This document shows, piece after piece, positions 1 to 11,786 of a DNA stretch of 64,000 bases. Under the pieces are notes generated by a model that had not been told where the DNA came from, did no database searches, and was given only the letters and a program-made list of their open reading frames with translations. The stretch is from Morinoia aosen (Eukaryota; Arthropoda; Malacostraca; Amphipoda; Talitridae), in the NCBI GenBank assembly GCA_030386875.1, contig CM059566.1, positions 41,948,068-42,012,067 on the forward strand, written 5' to 3'. Both the position numbers and the translations under genes were made by a program. Each line of letters begins with the position of its first letter. The stretch's first letter is position 1.

Positions 1-900
1 TTGGTTATGAGTTATCTGCGAGATAGAACTTATTTATGAAATAACAGCTCCAATTGAGCAATAAAGTTTAAGAAAGTTGTCAATTGAACGGCAGTTAAAT
101 ACCATAACATATGATTTAAATACCTTATTAACTATAAATGAACATGGGTATAGTTGGTGCTAGCGTTCAGGTGACTCGAAAAGTTTCATGGTTCAAACTT
201 TGAAACAATTTTAGTTTTTTTTTTAGTTGAACTTTTTTAGTTGAAGCATATTGTCCGCTATCATACTATAGTAGCTTCGTGAAAACTACAAACTTTTTAT
301 CTAACATACGAGATGATAAGAATATGCTGAGGTAGTACGGATTACCGTAAGAATGTATTTTGCTTGATATTTTGCTATGTCGCAATCAAGTCCTCAATTG
401 ATTAGTTGAAAAAAATTTGAATTTCAGCCAATTGGTGATTTATTTAAATTTTGTTGAAACATTATTAAGCACACAATGAAAGTAATATTATGTACGAAAA
501 ACAAATGACTGAACGTAACGTGAGATCAAGAGATGCATGCATGGATGTGCGAGAGAATTTCACGTACACAATTAATACCTGAGGAAATGAGCGAAAGAAT
601 TTATAGCCACAGAATTGCTGAGTGTCATGAATCTTATAACAGAGAATTTATCCTTTTTCTATTTTAATAAACTCACAATTACGATGCACATTGCTATTGA
701 AGTTATTTATCTCACCTTTGCATATGTGAAACAAGTTCGAACGTTTCATTTTTCTAAGTCGAGATCTCAGCAGAAAAGGTTGCACTTGAAAATCATAGTT
801 CACCAAATAACTGCTGCTATTTCATTGTTTTTTATAATCAAGTGAGTACCCGTTGCGACGTGAGGGCGTGCAATTTCAGAGAGAACCATCATGAGCTGTA
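1..900. other. AT-rich stretch, no gene recognised
   Basis: No coding, RNA or repeat feature could be supported. The only frame of any length (76 codons, 615-845) is rich in I, F, K and H, as expected of translated AT-rich DNA, and resembles no family I know. Confidence 0.6.
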
Positions 901-1088
901 TTACGATAGTCATCTTTGCAAATAAGCCTGTAGAGCCGCTCGAGCAACTTGCCAAGACCCACAAAAATCAACGGTTACATTGCTCCTGCATAGGTGGGTG
1001 TTACGATAATTATCCTTGCAAATAAGCCCCTAGAGCAATTCGAGCAGCTTGCTTAGACCCACAAAAACCAACGGTTACATTGCAGGGG
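901..1088. repeat. Two-copy tandem duplication, 100-bp period
   Basis: The block starting TTACGATAGTCATC at 901 recurs as TTACGATAATTATCC at 1001. Both copies carry TTGCAAATAAGCC, then GAGCA, ACCCACAAAAA and CAACGGTTACATTGC in the same order. The copies differ by scattered substitutions, so the duplication is not recent. No reading frame spans it. Confidence 0.9.
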
Positions 1089-2035
1089 GGTGATTATCAC
1101 CACACCACGCTAGTTTCTCACACGCATTATTTCAAAGCGTGACAGAGAAATAACGTTCACTGAACTCGAGTTGCGGGAATATCACGGACATGGTGTCACG
1201 CCCAGCTCGGCACAGCGGGGCTGAGCTATTGCTTCAGTGATCACGAATCATCGCTTCATTGTGCGTGAACCGAGCGACACGATGAGCCTTTTTCACGACC
1301 CCTGATTAGCCTTCTGAGTGCCCTGCGCGTCACGGGAGTGCCGGCATGCGTGCAGATCTGGTGCACCCAAACAAAAGCAGAGCCTGCATCCCGGCAAAGT
1401 GCATAACGTACGTCGCGAAAAAGAATGCCCCTGCTTTGTTGTCCTGAGAAAAGCTTCTGCATATCCAACGTGGCTATGTGTTTTATTTGGCTTTCTGCTT
1501 TGAGTATTGGGATTTATAGAAAGATGTCTTCATGATGGTTGCTTGGAGGTTTTTGCTGAGATAATTCGGGAACTTTTTTGCGGGATTGCGTCGTTCAGAG
1601 GTTGAACGACAAGACCTTGTTGTTACAGGTGTAACGACATTTCAAAATCAAAGCACTGATTTTTTGGAATTTAAAAACTGAAGTGACCTTACTAAATATT
1701 ACATGGAAGCCATGTTCTAGTGTGCTTCTGATCGTAATAGCAGAGCCACTGGTCCTCAGGCCTTTAAATTTAATAAGATTTTAATTGCTCCATGAAATTT
1801 TCGGTGTAAGTAAAAAGAAAATTTGGATTTACTTTTCATATTTTCACTTTTCTTCCTCAAACCAGACTAGTGCGATCTTTCATGAGGCTAATGACGGAAA
1901 TCGCTGCTGAAAAATACCCAATTTTAATATCCGGAGCATCTGAATGAAATACCTTGAATTTTGCAGCTTGCATCTACTTCATTCAGAGTGATTTTTATTG
2001 AAATATTTTACGCTAGAACGCGATACTGCCTTGGC
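1089..2035. other. No gene recognised
   Basis: Mixed-composition DNA. The part at about 1130-1500 is somewhat GC-richer and has short overlapping frames on both strands (60-70 codons), none of which resembles a known protein. Confidence 0.5.
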
Positions 2036-2039
2036 CGGT

Positions 2040-2304
2040 TATATAAAACCTGAATGATGGCCCTCGCCAACTTCATCTGAATCGACCAATACAAAAGTCA
2101 GTGCCAAAATTATGGGAAGTTTTCTACAGATTGGCAGTAGAAAATGAGCGAGTTGCCCGAGGCTGTATGGGGAACTTTGCAGTTTTGTTTGCTCTGTTGA
2201 TTGCTTTCAAACTGCGGAATGCGGAGCTTACCGAGCTGCGGGATGTTATCCTGCGACCCGCTGGATATACAGGCCTCATTATTCTGGCTGAGATTTTAAT
2301 GTAA
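2040..2304 (+). other. Unrecognised open frame next to a TATA-like site
   Basis: A frame stays open from 2047 to the TAA at 2302-2304, about 85 codons. Its second half contains a short hydrophobic run (NFAVLFALLIAF) followed by charged residues. A TATATAAAA sequence at 2040-2048 lies about 30 bp before a TTCATC, a spacing compatible with an arthropod TATA-initiator pair. There is no ATG at the head of the frame, so it would need to be an internal exon or use a non-ATG codon. I do not recognise the peptide, and a chance frame is at least as likely. Confidence 0.15.
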
Positions 2305-5300
2305 TCATCAGATTGTTACTTATTCCGTATTATATGAATGGTTAATTTTGTGTTGGTATAGCTCTCTACTTTATTTGTGGTTTTACGAAATACTACGCTG
2401 CCTTATCTTTAATTACGAGATGTATGTTCAAATTACATGAGTTGCTATGCTGTAGAACTATATGCACACTCGATTAATTAAATTTTCCTATAGGTATTCA
2501 GATTTCAAACGAGAAAGTAAAAAAGCTTGAAAGACAGAAATAATTCAAAATTGTTGAATAAAGATTTATGCTCGAATGTTTGCTGGAGCATCAGTTTTCA
2601 TTCGTTCAAATTTTAGGAGAGATTAGGGAATAAATGCAATAATTTCACGTGGCCTTGGCATAAAATGCATTTCTCTCACTTATATAGAGTGGGGCTACCT
2701 AGACTAACGGTCGTAAACTAAAGAGAAAATACTTGGATCTCATCAATGGAACAGCTGCTCACGGCACCACCACACGAATCTCCGCAACTCATTGCAGCTG
2801 CAAGTATCTATGCTACGCTACCTAGAGCGATCACCATAAACGCGATCCCTGAAGTAATGAAAATGGAACTTCAAATGAAAAGCACCAGTAGTGAGACATC
2901 AGCATGAAGTAATAGGCGTTAGTAGGCAAGTTCGATCAAGGTTCACGAACGTAATACCACATGAATTCATATTGGGGAAATTTGGCAGGATAATCTTTTC
3001 ACGAAAGTTTTTGCTCAGACCGGACTTGTAGACTTGCTTTCACTCAAGCCGGGTTATCTGAAACGTTGCTGTCGGACAAGCGCTGGTACGACACGCAACT
3101 TTCAGCGCTGAATAAAAAGCTCTTTGGAATGTTTAAGAATACTATTGTATGCAGTTCGCAATGGTCATGTATTAAAATGCTGCAAACCTAATTTGCCGTA
3201 GGTTCTCAGTCCAGTAGAAGCGGAGCGATATTGTAGTTTTAAAGTTAGTTTAAAATTTCTACAATTTTCCTGGTAGTTTTTTCCAAGCGTTGTGTATAAA
3301 TAACAGAAAGCGCAGTTCTATCTAATTTTTTTCAAAGGCTTTAGGGTTCTCCCCCCCCTCAAGGGTGCGCTCATGGGGGGTTTGAGGACTTGGTGCTCTT
3401 AGTAGATAGAATTTCCGATCGAGCTACGTTGAGAGGGGTACTCAGATATAGTGTCTAGCCTCTTCTCAGTAGCAGCCCTTCCTACCTGCTATAAAATCAG
3501 CAATATTTGTAGCAGGAGACAGTCATTGATTTAGATTTGTTGTTAAGCAGACCTTATCTTTCTGTTTATTACATTTTTTTGAGTGGTGAAGGCCAAAATA
3601 CCGAGTAACCGATATTCTCCACGAATGCTTTTGTTTTTAAATACATTCATATTCCGTTCTTTAGTCTTTTTCGAAACCGAGACGCTGAAACTTTGTGCTA
3701 TTGTGGTGCCATTTGAACTCAATTGTAATCGAGTTTCTCTGCAACAATAGCGTACGCTGGACGCAAACGTTAGTTAACCATTGAATAAATAATGATTAAT
3801 AAGTTATAATGCCTGAAGATTTTTAAATTTTTATCTAGATTATCTGATTGAAAAATATACTCGGAAAAATCATGTTTTTTATCCTACTTGAGTTTCTGAA
3901 ACGTAATCAATGGCCACTTCGGAGGCAATGTATAATCAGCAATGATTATGATTAACATCATGAAAATGTTCATAAGTATTACATAAGCTAAGAAAAAATC
4001 AAATTCTTTCTCGGTATGAGTGAAAAAATAAATAGACTTCCGTAGCATCATCTTTCAACGACTTACAGGGGAGTACGAAGCAGCTGAATTACTAGAAACT
4101 GCACGAAAAACAGCGCAACCATGACAAATTGTGCTGTCATAAATTCCCCGAATTACATTCATGGGATGCACAGTCAGGAAACCTAAAGTCGGACACAGTG
4201 CAGTGCTCACGAGGCTGCTCCACTGCTTAATGGCGACCACAAGTTATGCCGCTTAACTTTCTCAGGAACGCACATTTCCTGATCAGGATCAAGTACTAAG
4301 TTACGGAGAGCGTACATCTAATACGAAGATCCAATATGAAACTCACTGACATTGAATTACATACGTGAGCATAAAAGCACTCAAAGCGTTTTACAAACAT
4401 GTAAGTTGCTCATACAAATACTCAGGAGTTTAAGAGTAATGCGTAAACGGGCTTTTTCCTAATGCATATACGTGTGTACGGTTCATACGTAGAATATATA
4501 AGAGCGTCACACGATAAACTAGGTTCAAAAACCCAGTTTGCTACTCCTCACTTGCGTTGAGACCAAACTTCAGCATATAAGCTCGGTTATTTTGCGTGTT
4601 GCGTGTATCGCTCTTGAATGCTTGAGTATTGTATATGATTGACCCTATTCGTTGATATGTACTGCGTACGTACCCAGTACGCATCACCATCCGCAGGAAT
4701 TCAAGAGTGATGCACGCAACATGCAATATAACTGAGCTTACAGTATGTGCAGAAGTTTGGTGTCAACGCAAGTCTTGAACCATAAGCTAGCCAGTTGAAT
4801 CTACTCTATCATAATAAGACGATTAACATGAATTTACGTATCTCAGCGCAAATTTGAGCATAAGCATCGCCAATAGGGTAGAGAAGCGCTCGAGGCTCAT
4901 GGGAGTACGCGAAGCATTGTATGCTGTTTACGGTGAGCTCTAGTCTTCGAAGTTTGAGCCCATTTTTAAGAGAACAAAACAAATTTGGATCAATAAAGAA
5001 AAAAAGTGATACCAGAGAAAGGTCTTGGCTGGAGCGAATGTCTTCTATTGAGGCCAAATTGATTTCCAATCACCAAAGTCGACTGAAGACCGAAGGGTCA
5101 GAAACAAAAGAAGATCGCGCATGCGTCCTTTCAATTGATGCTATTCACTAAGCAGAGACGATCATGAATAATGCGCAGACGTCCGTCCTCCTCACCTCAT
5201 GCCGCTCACTTATTTGCTCTCGGTGTTCGTGCCTTTGTCTTATTCCGGTTCTGATAACTATAAATCAGGCCTTACCCTATACTCCTCGTACGTACAGTAC

Positions 5301-6105
5301 AGCCTAATTATACCGTAAATCAGGTATAAGCTCGGGTTTCCTGTGCCTGTTCCATGTTCCATTTTAATTATAGGTACCTATCACTGAAATAAATCTCTCT
5401 ATCGTAGATATTCTTACAGATCGTACTCTATGAAATTACTATGGGTCAGTAAACTGGGATATTTCGAGATAACGTTGCTGACAGCCGCCATGAGGGTGAT
5501 TTTCACTGTGATTGGCAACTTCATGCACTTTGTGGTTTGGTATTTGCATGAAGATTCGTGAGTTCTTCGTTAGGCCAGCAACTGAGCTTGAACTTCCTAA
5601 GAAATTTACCATATTTAGTATGAAAGTGTTGAAGACGAAAAGAAATATAAACGCATACATGTTATTTTCAGAGGAACGATGCTCTCTATTCATGTTCTAA
5701 CTAACGAACATTTAATTGGTAAGACGAAAACTCAAGATTTTTGCATATATATATGCCCCATTCAATTCAAGAAATAAAGTTTCTATTTAACTTCTAGCTG
5801 CAATCAATCGTTGAATTACTGTATTTTACTATCACTTATGCTATTCAGAATCCATCTCTAGAAAATACATTTTATAACTCTAACGTTATAGCCTCTTGAT
5901 GTAATTGGGAGTAAGTTTTCGGAATCTCTTTGAAGAGAATTTTATTGTTAAGAATTATACTCATTAATTGACTTTAAAGCTTCGTTTTTTGGTTTTCTGG
6001 CCTTCAGTGAGTTGCAAACCCTTGTCATGACATCAGGCTGGAGCGGAGGATAGGTAAGTGTTAAGGTCCGTGTTACGATGCGACGGCTAGCTACAGGGAA
6101 CAGCA
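2305..6105. other. Long AT-rich stretch, no gene recognised
   Basis: Read on both strands without finding a convincing exon, RNA gene or transposon end. Small items only: a C-run and G-run pair at about 3352-3385, a short (AT)n at 5744-5753 and several 60-86 codon frames without recognisable motifs. Confidence 0.5.
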
Positions 6106-6240
6106 GTAACAAAAAAAAGGTCTTACAGCACTATCACCGACAACAGCAGAAACATTTGCAGTAATACAACAAACAGCATCAGCACTAACAAGAAGCAACA
6201 GCAACAGCAGCAGCGCCAACAGAGCTCCCAGAAGCGGCAG
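6106..6240. repeat. Degenerate CAA/CAG trinucleotide-like tract
   Basis: About 130 bp of AACA, CAGCA and AGCAACAGCAACAGCAGC sequence, a decayed CAR-type microsatellite. It gives runs of C and L in the minus-strand frame at 6123-6419, which is therefore not counted as a gene. A much longer tract of the same character lies at 44.0-45.06 kb. Confidence 0.75.
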
Positions 6241-6534
6241 GCAGCAATAGAAATCAAGCACCAAGCCAGGCTTTGTTTTAGAGCTTGCGTTTGTTTTAGG
6301 ATTTTGAGGGTTTCTTCATCGAATTCTTTGACCATTGACTGGCAAGGACAATTGACTTCGAAGCTTTTGTGTGCGCAGGAGGATGAATATATTGTGCTTA
6401 TTGATAGATGGGCTGCCATTGAGTGCCGGCGGATCCCGTGCGGGGTATAAGTGGGGTGCCCGCGTTGCGTTGAGCGTCTCTCTTGTTTCTCTGCTCGCGG
6501 TGAACTTCTACTGCGAAATTAGGCGAAGCTGGAG

Positions 6535-6775
6535 GTGCGAGTTGAGTCATCGAGTCGCTGGCTTAGAATGTACATAGAAAGCGTGAGCTAAGCCATGGCT
6601 TAAAATGTGGGAAGTGTGAGTTGAGTCATCAAGTCGCTGGCCTGGAATGCACATAGGATAGATAACGTGAGTTGAGTCACTGGTGCGAAATGTGGGAAGA
6701 GTTAGCTAAGCCATGCATGGTTTAAAATGTGGAAAGTGTAAGTTGGGTTCATGGTTTGTACTGTGGGAAGTGTGA
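6535..6775. repeat. Degenerate tandem repeat, about 80-bp unit
   Basis: GAGTTGAGTCATC is followed by AAGTCGCTGGCCTGGAATG or a close variant and then by GAGCTAAGCCATGG and AAAATGTGGGAAG. The set appears two to three times with indels. The units share the phrase TGTGGGAAGTGTGA, which also appears alone near 6758. Confidence 0.7.
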
Positions 6776-6859
6776 ATTTAATCCCAGTGGTTTGAAGCAT
6801 TTAAAACACAAAAAGAGTGACTATTTTAACCCTCTGTGTACTGACAATAGCGTTGGCCA

Positions 6860-6891
6860 GTTGGTAGCAGTAAATCTCTGCTGTAATGATC
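6860..6891 (+). repeat. 32-bp exact direct repeat, copy 1
   Basis: Begins GTTGGTAGCAGTAAATC and ends GCTGTAATGATC. It is identical to 7551-7582, 691 bp away, in the same orientation. The flanks differ, so it is neither an obvious LTR nor part of a longer duplication. Confidence 0.9.
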
Positions 6892-6899
6892 CCCACGAC

Positions 6900-7550
6900 A
6901 ATTATAGCCTTTGAAATAATTTCATCGTTAGGATAAAATATTGGGATAATTATTTGGTTGAGAAAAAGTAATGATCAAGTTGAATGCCAAGAAAGGATAA
7001 GCCATTTTAATATAATATTCTTAAGACATTTTTAGCGAATTTTGGTAAACTTCATAAAGTTAATGTGCTCTCTTTACTAATTTTGAACTTATTTGAAACA
7101 GCGGACATTCTTGAAGCATTTATGCATATGATCCTTTAATTACTTTAGTGTTATAAAAATAATTGCCGATTATCGATCAATGGGAAATTGTTTTGTTACG
7201 AAAAAATGAACAATAGAAACGTTCATATTATTCAGAAAATGTGCCTTGAGCTCCTATTAAGCAATATAATTTATTCTTCGTTGATTGGAGATGATTGGCT
7301 ACAATGCACCAACATTTTTGACAGCTGATACCAGCTTTGGTTTGGACCTGAAGGGTTAACCATTAAAATATTCCATATAAACGGTAATCAGTGGGTTAGA
7401 GATCAGGAGAATATGAAGGATGTTGTAAAGTTTCTTATCCTAAGTTTGTGAGTAATGCAATATGTGGCCACGCATTACAGTGGAGCAGAATGGTATTACG
7501 TGATTTACAAATGCTGATCTTTTTGTTTAAGCTAGCAATAATTTTCACGG
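6900..7550. other. AT-rich interval between 32-bp repeats
   Basis: About 650 bp of AT-rich DNA between the two identical 32-bp repeats. No frame, terminal repeat or RNA structure was recognised inside it. Confidence 0.4.
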
Positions 7551-7582
7551 GTTGGTAGCAGTAAATCTCTGCTGTAATGATC
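7551..7582 (+). repeat. 32-bp exact direct repeat, copy 2
   Basis: Identical to 6860-6891. The core AGCAG-CTGCT is a weak inverted pair around TAAATCT. Confidence 0.9.
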
Positions 7583-7911
7583 TCATTGAGCAACATCTAT
7601 CTGCAGTGAGCAGCACCAGTTGCAGAGCACCAGTCAGCCTTAATCTTTATCTCATGTAGCCCGTTAGCTACAGGACATATTAGGCGACTCATCATGATCA
7701 AGCCACTGACATCCTTCACGGTTATCAAAGAAACCCCATGAATCAATATCTCAATGGCAGCCCTTTCCTCTTTTCATCTTCAAGACTCTCACCGCCCCCA
7801 AGAAATTTCTGAAGCCACTTTTTTACTGTCCTATCACTTGTAGTGCTTTCCCTCGATATGGACAGCTGTTTGGGAAACATTGAGCTCAAGCTTGAACATG
7901 CAAGAAAGTAA

Positions 7912-8018
7912 CACAGTCTAACTTTTTTGGCAGGGCACCTGTGATTTTAGCCGCTCAATGCAACACTTACGATTGGGCAGCTAAAAGCTTATAGATGCCC
8001 GGAAAAAAGTTAACTGGG
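7912..8018. mobile_element. Hairpin miniature element (CCCAGTCTAAC family), diverged copy
   Basis: The left side starts CACAGTCTAACTTTTTTGG and the right side ends AAAAAAGTTAACTGGG, so its ends match inverted copies of each other with about three quarters identity over some 47 bp. The inner parts also pair (TTTTAGCCGCTCAAT against ATTGGGCAGCTAAAAG). The same architecture and end sequence recur at 14919-15025, which marks it as an interspersed family. No target duplication is evident. It is probably a non-autonomous inverted-repeat DNA element of unknown superfamily. Confidence 0.75.
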
Positions 8019-8550
8019 AAATAAAGGTTAATTACACTCAGGTTTAGGATAATTAGTTGCATTTACAAAACCATGTTTTATGTTTTAAAACTGATATGTG
8101 TATATGGCATGTAGCATCTTGTTGAAAAATAAATCTAACCAAGACCAAACTGTACAGTAAAATAGAGCTAGTTGGCTCCCCTAATGATGAGTTTTTAGAC
8201 AATGGGGAAAAAATTGCCTAGTTTTGTGGTTGTCTAGTGCTACCAGATCTTGGAGATGGCGTTGTCAATTACGCGTGTAGTACAGGAAGACGCGTCATTA
8301 CCGAAGTGCTGCTTCTCAGTTAACGCCAAACAACTGTATTGTATTCATGTGCTTGCTATTCAGCGACTGACGTACATGCAGTCAATGCAGAGCATTGGGC
8401 TATGGACACACGGGCCTCACAAGACGCTCAGTTGTTGAACTAATGATGCAATGGCCTATCACTCCACCGGAGATTGAAGAGGCTAACAGGGAGTGCACGA
8501 GACTCACTAAGGCCACATGGAGCACAGGCACACGAGGGTCTCGCGAGGCA
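8019..8550. other. No gene recognised
   Basis: AT-rich to about 8200, then of mixed composition. Frames that start here run into the 39-bp repeat downstream and owe their length to it. Confidence 0.5.
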
Positions 8551-8551
8551 T

Positions 8552-8700
8552 ACATGGACCCCACCGTGCCACAGTGGCCCCATGAGGCACACAAGGGGCC
8601 CACCGTGCCACAGAGGCCCCATGAGGCACACAAGGGCCCCACCGTGCCACAAAGGCCCCATGAGGCACACAGGGCCCCACGAGGTACACAGGGGTCCACA
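8552..8700. repeat. 39-bp GC-rich tandem repeat, about 3.5 copies
   Basis: CCACCGTGCCAC recurs at 8561, 8600 and 8639, each followed by GGCCCCATGAGGCACACA. The 39-bp period is a multiple of three, which keeps several frames open on both strands (for example 8395-8931 plus and 8440-8826 minus). The last unit decays into GGCCCCACGAGGTACACAGG. No protein family fits the P/H/G-rich translation. Confidence 0.92.
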
Positions 8701-8949
8701 GGGCGCAGGGCACACACAGCCATGCCATTCACACAACACCCACACCGCGGGTCGCGTTACAGGGCGTGCGGCGCCTATAGCAGCAGCATTACGGCACCGC
8801 GCAGCGCGCGCCGCCGCGTAAGGCACACCGCTCTGATGGCCAACTCGAGCTCTCGCTGCTTCCGGCTTGTGAGGCGCTCGTGTTCGCCTCTTCTCATCAT
8901 ACTCGCGGATTTTGTGCCGGGTAAACTATAGGGGGGGGAGTGTTGTGGG

Positions 8950-9178
8950 CACTTCACTTTTCTTATACGTGCAAAAAGTAAGAAAAGGAGGGAAATTGAC
9001 GTCTCTTTTACGTACCTTACAATGTGCACTTTTTATTTTTCGTATACGTGCAAAATGTAAGAAAAGGAGTTAAAATGACGTCTCTATTATTTGCCCCACA
9101 TTGAGCATGATTTATTTTTCGTATACCTACTAAAAAATAAGAAAAAAGTGGAAATGACGACTCCATTATTTACTCCTC
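8950..9178. repeat. 79-bp tandem repeat, three copies
   Basis: Each copy has TTCGTATACGTGCAAAA or a variant, then GTAAGAAAAGGAG and ATGACGTCTC. The anchor falls at 8962, 9041 and 9120, a constant period of 79 bp. The third copy is the most diverged. Each contains a TGACGTC or TGACGAC, a CRE-like hexamer, which may be coincidental. Confidence 0.88.
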
Positions 9179-9179
9179 G

Positions 9180-10280
9180 TAAAGGTACTGAGGAGCGGTA
9201 TACAGGCGTGAGCCATATAGCAGTCCATTGATCTGTTTTTTTCCAAGTTAATTTGGAGAAGTCTGATCGGTGGAGTGCCATTGATCATGCCTTGTCTACA
9301 GGGTCTGAGACTGCTTATGTATATGATAGATGAAGGGGAAATATGTGTAGTGTTTCTCTTGTGTTGTTTAAATTAGGGAAATCGGCTCCCGATGTATAAA
9401 TGCTTGGAGCGTTCAAGGGCGATTGGCCAAACGAGCTCGAGTGTTGCTGTCTATCGGCAGGGATTCAGCGCAGGTCTGACTCCTGCACGCTGGCATTGCT
9501 TCGTAATTTTGTTTCCATTTTGTTTGCGTTGTTTAGCTGAGGCGGTAGGTAGAGTGAACAAGCCTATTTATTACTCACGTTCATTTAGGCAAGTACGTAC
9601 AGAATTTATGATATACAGCAACTATTTGTCTCGTCAGTATACTGTTTTAGAGAGTAGTCCAGTAATAATCCAAAGTAATAATCCAAAACGCATCAGATTA
9701 TTTAGTGTTTTTGTTTTGGAATGAACACACTCAGCTGGAGTATTGATGTGTTCAATCCAATCAAATAGCGCTGCGAAATACATTCATAGTTATGAGCAAC
9801 ACATTTGTGATAAGAACCACTTATCAGTGTCTACTAAAAAGAAATGTGTTTTACACGAATGGGAATTTTTATTTATTTAATATGATACAATCATACCTAA
9901 GGAAATAATAATGTTGCTACCTAAAGTTATTATATTAGGGGCAATTTTATTGCGTTTCAAACCCAATGGGGTTAAAATATCAGCGATAGTTTGTTTTATT
10001 TTATCATTGTATACTTTCCCTAAAATTTGTTATGCTGGGGTTCAAATTCCCATTAAATTTTGAATTTATTCAAACAATTTTCCTTAATTTGCTAGATTAG
10101 GATAATAATCGATTCATTAAAACCCTCCTCCAAAAATTTTACACTAACAAATTTTGTAGGCATTTATGCCGTCAGTAAATTTCTCTGAATTGGAATTTTG
10201 AGTTCGCCTCATTTTTTTAGTGAACATCAATTGTTTCAATTGTCATTCTAGTTTTCCTCTTGCTCAGTTTACAAACTTTA
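9180..10280. other. No gene recognised
   Basis: AT-rich, with one 110-codon frame at 9392-9724 that resembles no known protein. Confidence 0.5.
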
Positions 10281-10289
10281 TCGAACATT

Positions 10290-10515
10290 GAAACGAACTC
10301 ACCTACTGTGGTGAGGTTTGTGTTTTCAACCAAAGTATTCCTGTTAACGCATGAAGTTTGTGTTCTTAGTCAAATTTTTTGTGTTAACGTATTGAGTTTG
10401 CGTGTTTTTATCTGTTTGTGTAAAAGCGGTTACAGTTTGGGAAGTTTGTACAGCTGAAGTTTGTATGTTTGTAGGTGCAGTTCGTACGACGACGTAAGAA
10501 GTTTGTGAGTTCTTT
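10290..10515. repeat. Degenerate GAAGTTTGTG-type short repeat
   Basis: GAGGTTTGTGTT, GAAGTTTGTGTTC, GAGTTTGCGTGT, GAAGTTTGTAC, GAAGTTTGTATG and GAAGTTTGTGAG occur at irregular spacing, together with two TGTTAACG phrases. It looks like an old tandem array eroded by indels. Confidence 0.6.
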
Positions 10516-11299
10516 GTGTGAAACGTTCCTGTGCGCATCAACCTGAATGACATCATTACTAACAACATACATAAAAACTAGAATGTCCTCGCGCGAGTCT
10601 AGGATGAGCATAATTTTAGGATGTCTGTGGTGCCTGACACTGATATCGGAGCTAGGACACGTGCACTTCAGCTCACGGAAACTGAACCTTTTCATTAAGC
10701 TCATCAGAAAAGTAGCTAATTTAAACGTATAAGAAAGCAAAAAAAAAAAATGTTATGAAGAAAACTTTTCATTGCACAAGGTATGATGGCGCAAAATAAC
10801 AGAAATGCTGTAAAATCCCTCTGTAAAATCAATTCCTGTTGCTTATAATTGTGCAGCCTGATTTTCACGGTTTCGGGGTATCACGAACCTCGATTTGCAT
10901 GTACTTGCTCTGCAGGGGACGTTGATTTTGATCTAAAGAGTTTGTATTGATACTTCAGGGGTACCAGAGACAGCATGGGCAATCAAACTGGTTGGAAGTA
11001 GGCTTATAACAGTTGGATAAGTGCCTTGCTTATTGAAAAGCACCTTGCTGTGATCATAAACTACTGTAGAGAGAACCGTTGTTTAAAAGTGTACTGCACC
11101 AACGTGTGAATCATCGGAACGACGAGCGCTACGTGTTGTTAGTAAAGAGCGCCCTAAAAATATCAAATAGTGGAATGAAACATAGTACGAAATTTCAAGT
11201 CGTGCATTTTAGTACAAAAAGAGTAGAGGATCGCTTCGAAAAAATACTATGAAAAGCGTTACAGTGAGGCAAGAATACAAAACTAAGATCAAAGCCATG
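10516..11299. other. No gene recognised
   Basis: Mixed AT-rich DNA with a short poly-A near 10740-10750. There is no supported frame. Confidence 0.5.
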
Positions 11300-11345
11300 T
11301 CAAATTAAACACCGTAAAGAGTTAGAAACCTCGGTAAAATACGCC
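11300..11345 (+). repeat. Flanking direct repeat of the 64-bp satellite, left copy
   Basis: ACCGTAAAGAGTTAGAAACC followed by TCGGTAAAATACGCC matches 13272-13312 (ACCGTAAAGAGTTGGAAACC, TCGGTAAAAATAGGCC) with few differences. The two lie on opposite sides of the 64-bp array, in the same orientation. The first part also resembles the satellite phrase ACCATAAAGAGCACC. Confidence 0.8.
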
Positions 11346-11575
11346 TTAACACGTTAGTTGCGATGGGTTAAACCGAAGTTCAATATTCAACTTGAATTTA
11401 AAGTCAAAAGTGATAAGCAAATTTGTAAATATCAAACATTAACTGGGCCTGTTAAATACCACTAATTTAGAAAGGTTGTTAGAATTTTTCAAAACGACCC
11501 ATCGATGGGTCGTTTCGCAGCAGGAAAAACCTAAGCACGACCCACCGGTGGGTCGTGTCGCAGTCAACGTGTTAA
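11346..11575. mobile_element. TTAA-flanked miniature transposon (MITE), copy A
   Basis: TTAA at 11346-11349 and TTAA at 11572-11575 enclose 222 bp. The left end reads CACGTTAGTTGCGATGGG and the right end GTCGCAGTCAACGTG, imperfect inverted repeats. The interior (GGTTAAACCGAAGTTCAATA, AACATTAACTGG) matches the reverse complement of the element at 39359-39542. The right end carries a doubled subterminal block: a perfect CGACCCATCGATGGGTCG palindrome, then CACGACCCACCGGTGGGTCG. TTAA target duplication is characteristic of the piggyBac superfamily. The element has no coding capacity. Confidence 0.88.
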
Positions 11576-11579
11576 AGAA

Positions 11580-11786
11580 AATTGCTGTTCAAATAGAAGC
11601 CATAAAAAAACAGGGCACTGCGGCTAAAAACAACATGACGAGCTTCTTAAAGAAATGAAACACCATCAAGGCCAGCCGACTGCCCAAGCAGCGCACGGTA
11701 AAGATCAGCAGACGACACAAGGAATTCACCATAAAAGTCAGAAGACTGCTCAATTTAATAAGCGCACCATAAGGGCACCGTTACTC
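11580..11786 (+). repeat. Diverged 33-bp monomers leading into the 64-bp satellite
   Basis: Blocks headed by ACACCATCAAGG, GCACGGTAAAGATCAG, TTCACCATAAAAGTCAG and GCACCATAAGGGCACC follow at about 33-bp steps. They read as an 11-residue periodic peptide (HHQGQPTAQ, HGKDQQTTQ, HHKSQKTAQ). These look like ancestral monomers from which the 64-bp dimeric unit was amplified. A frame runs from 11655 to 11867, and its ATG overlaps the stop of the previous frame. No protein family is recognised. Confidence 0.65.

Noticed and set aside
328..346. TGAGGTAGTACGG, similar to the start of let-7
   Set aside because: The match stops after ten bases, and no hairpin partner lies nearby.
8395..8931. 178-codon P/H/R-rich plus frame
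   Set aside because: Its length comes from the 39-bp repeat at 8552-8700, and several overlapping frames are equally open.
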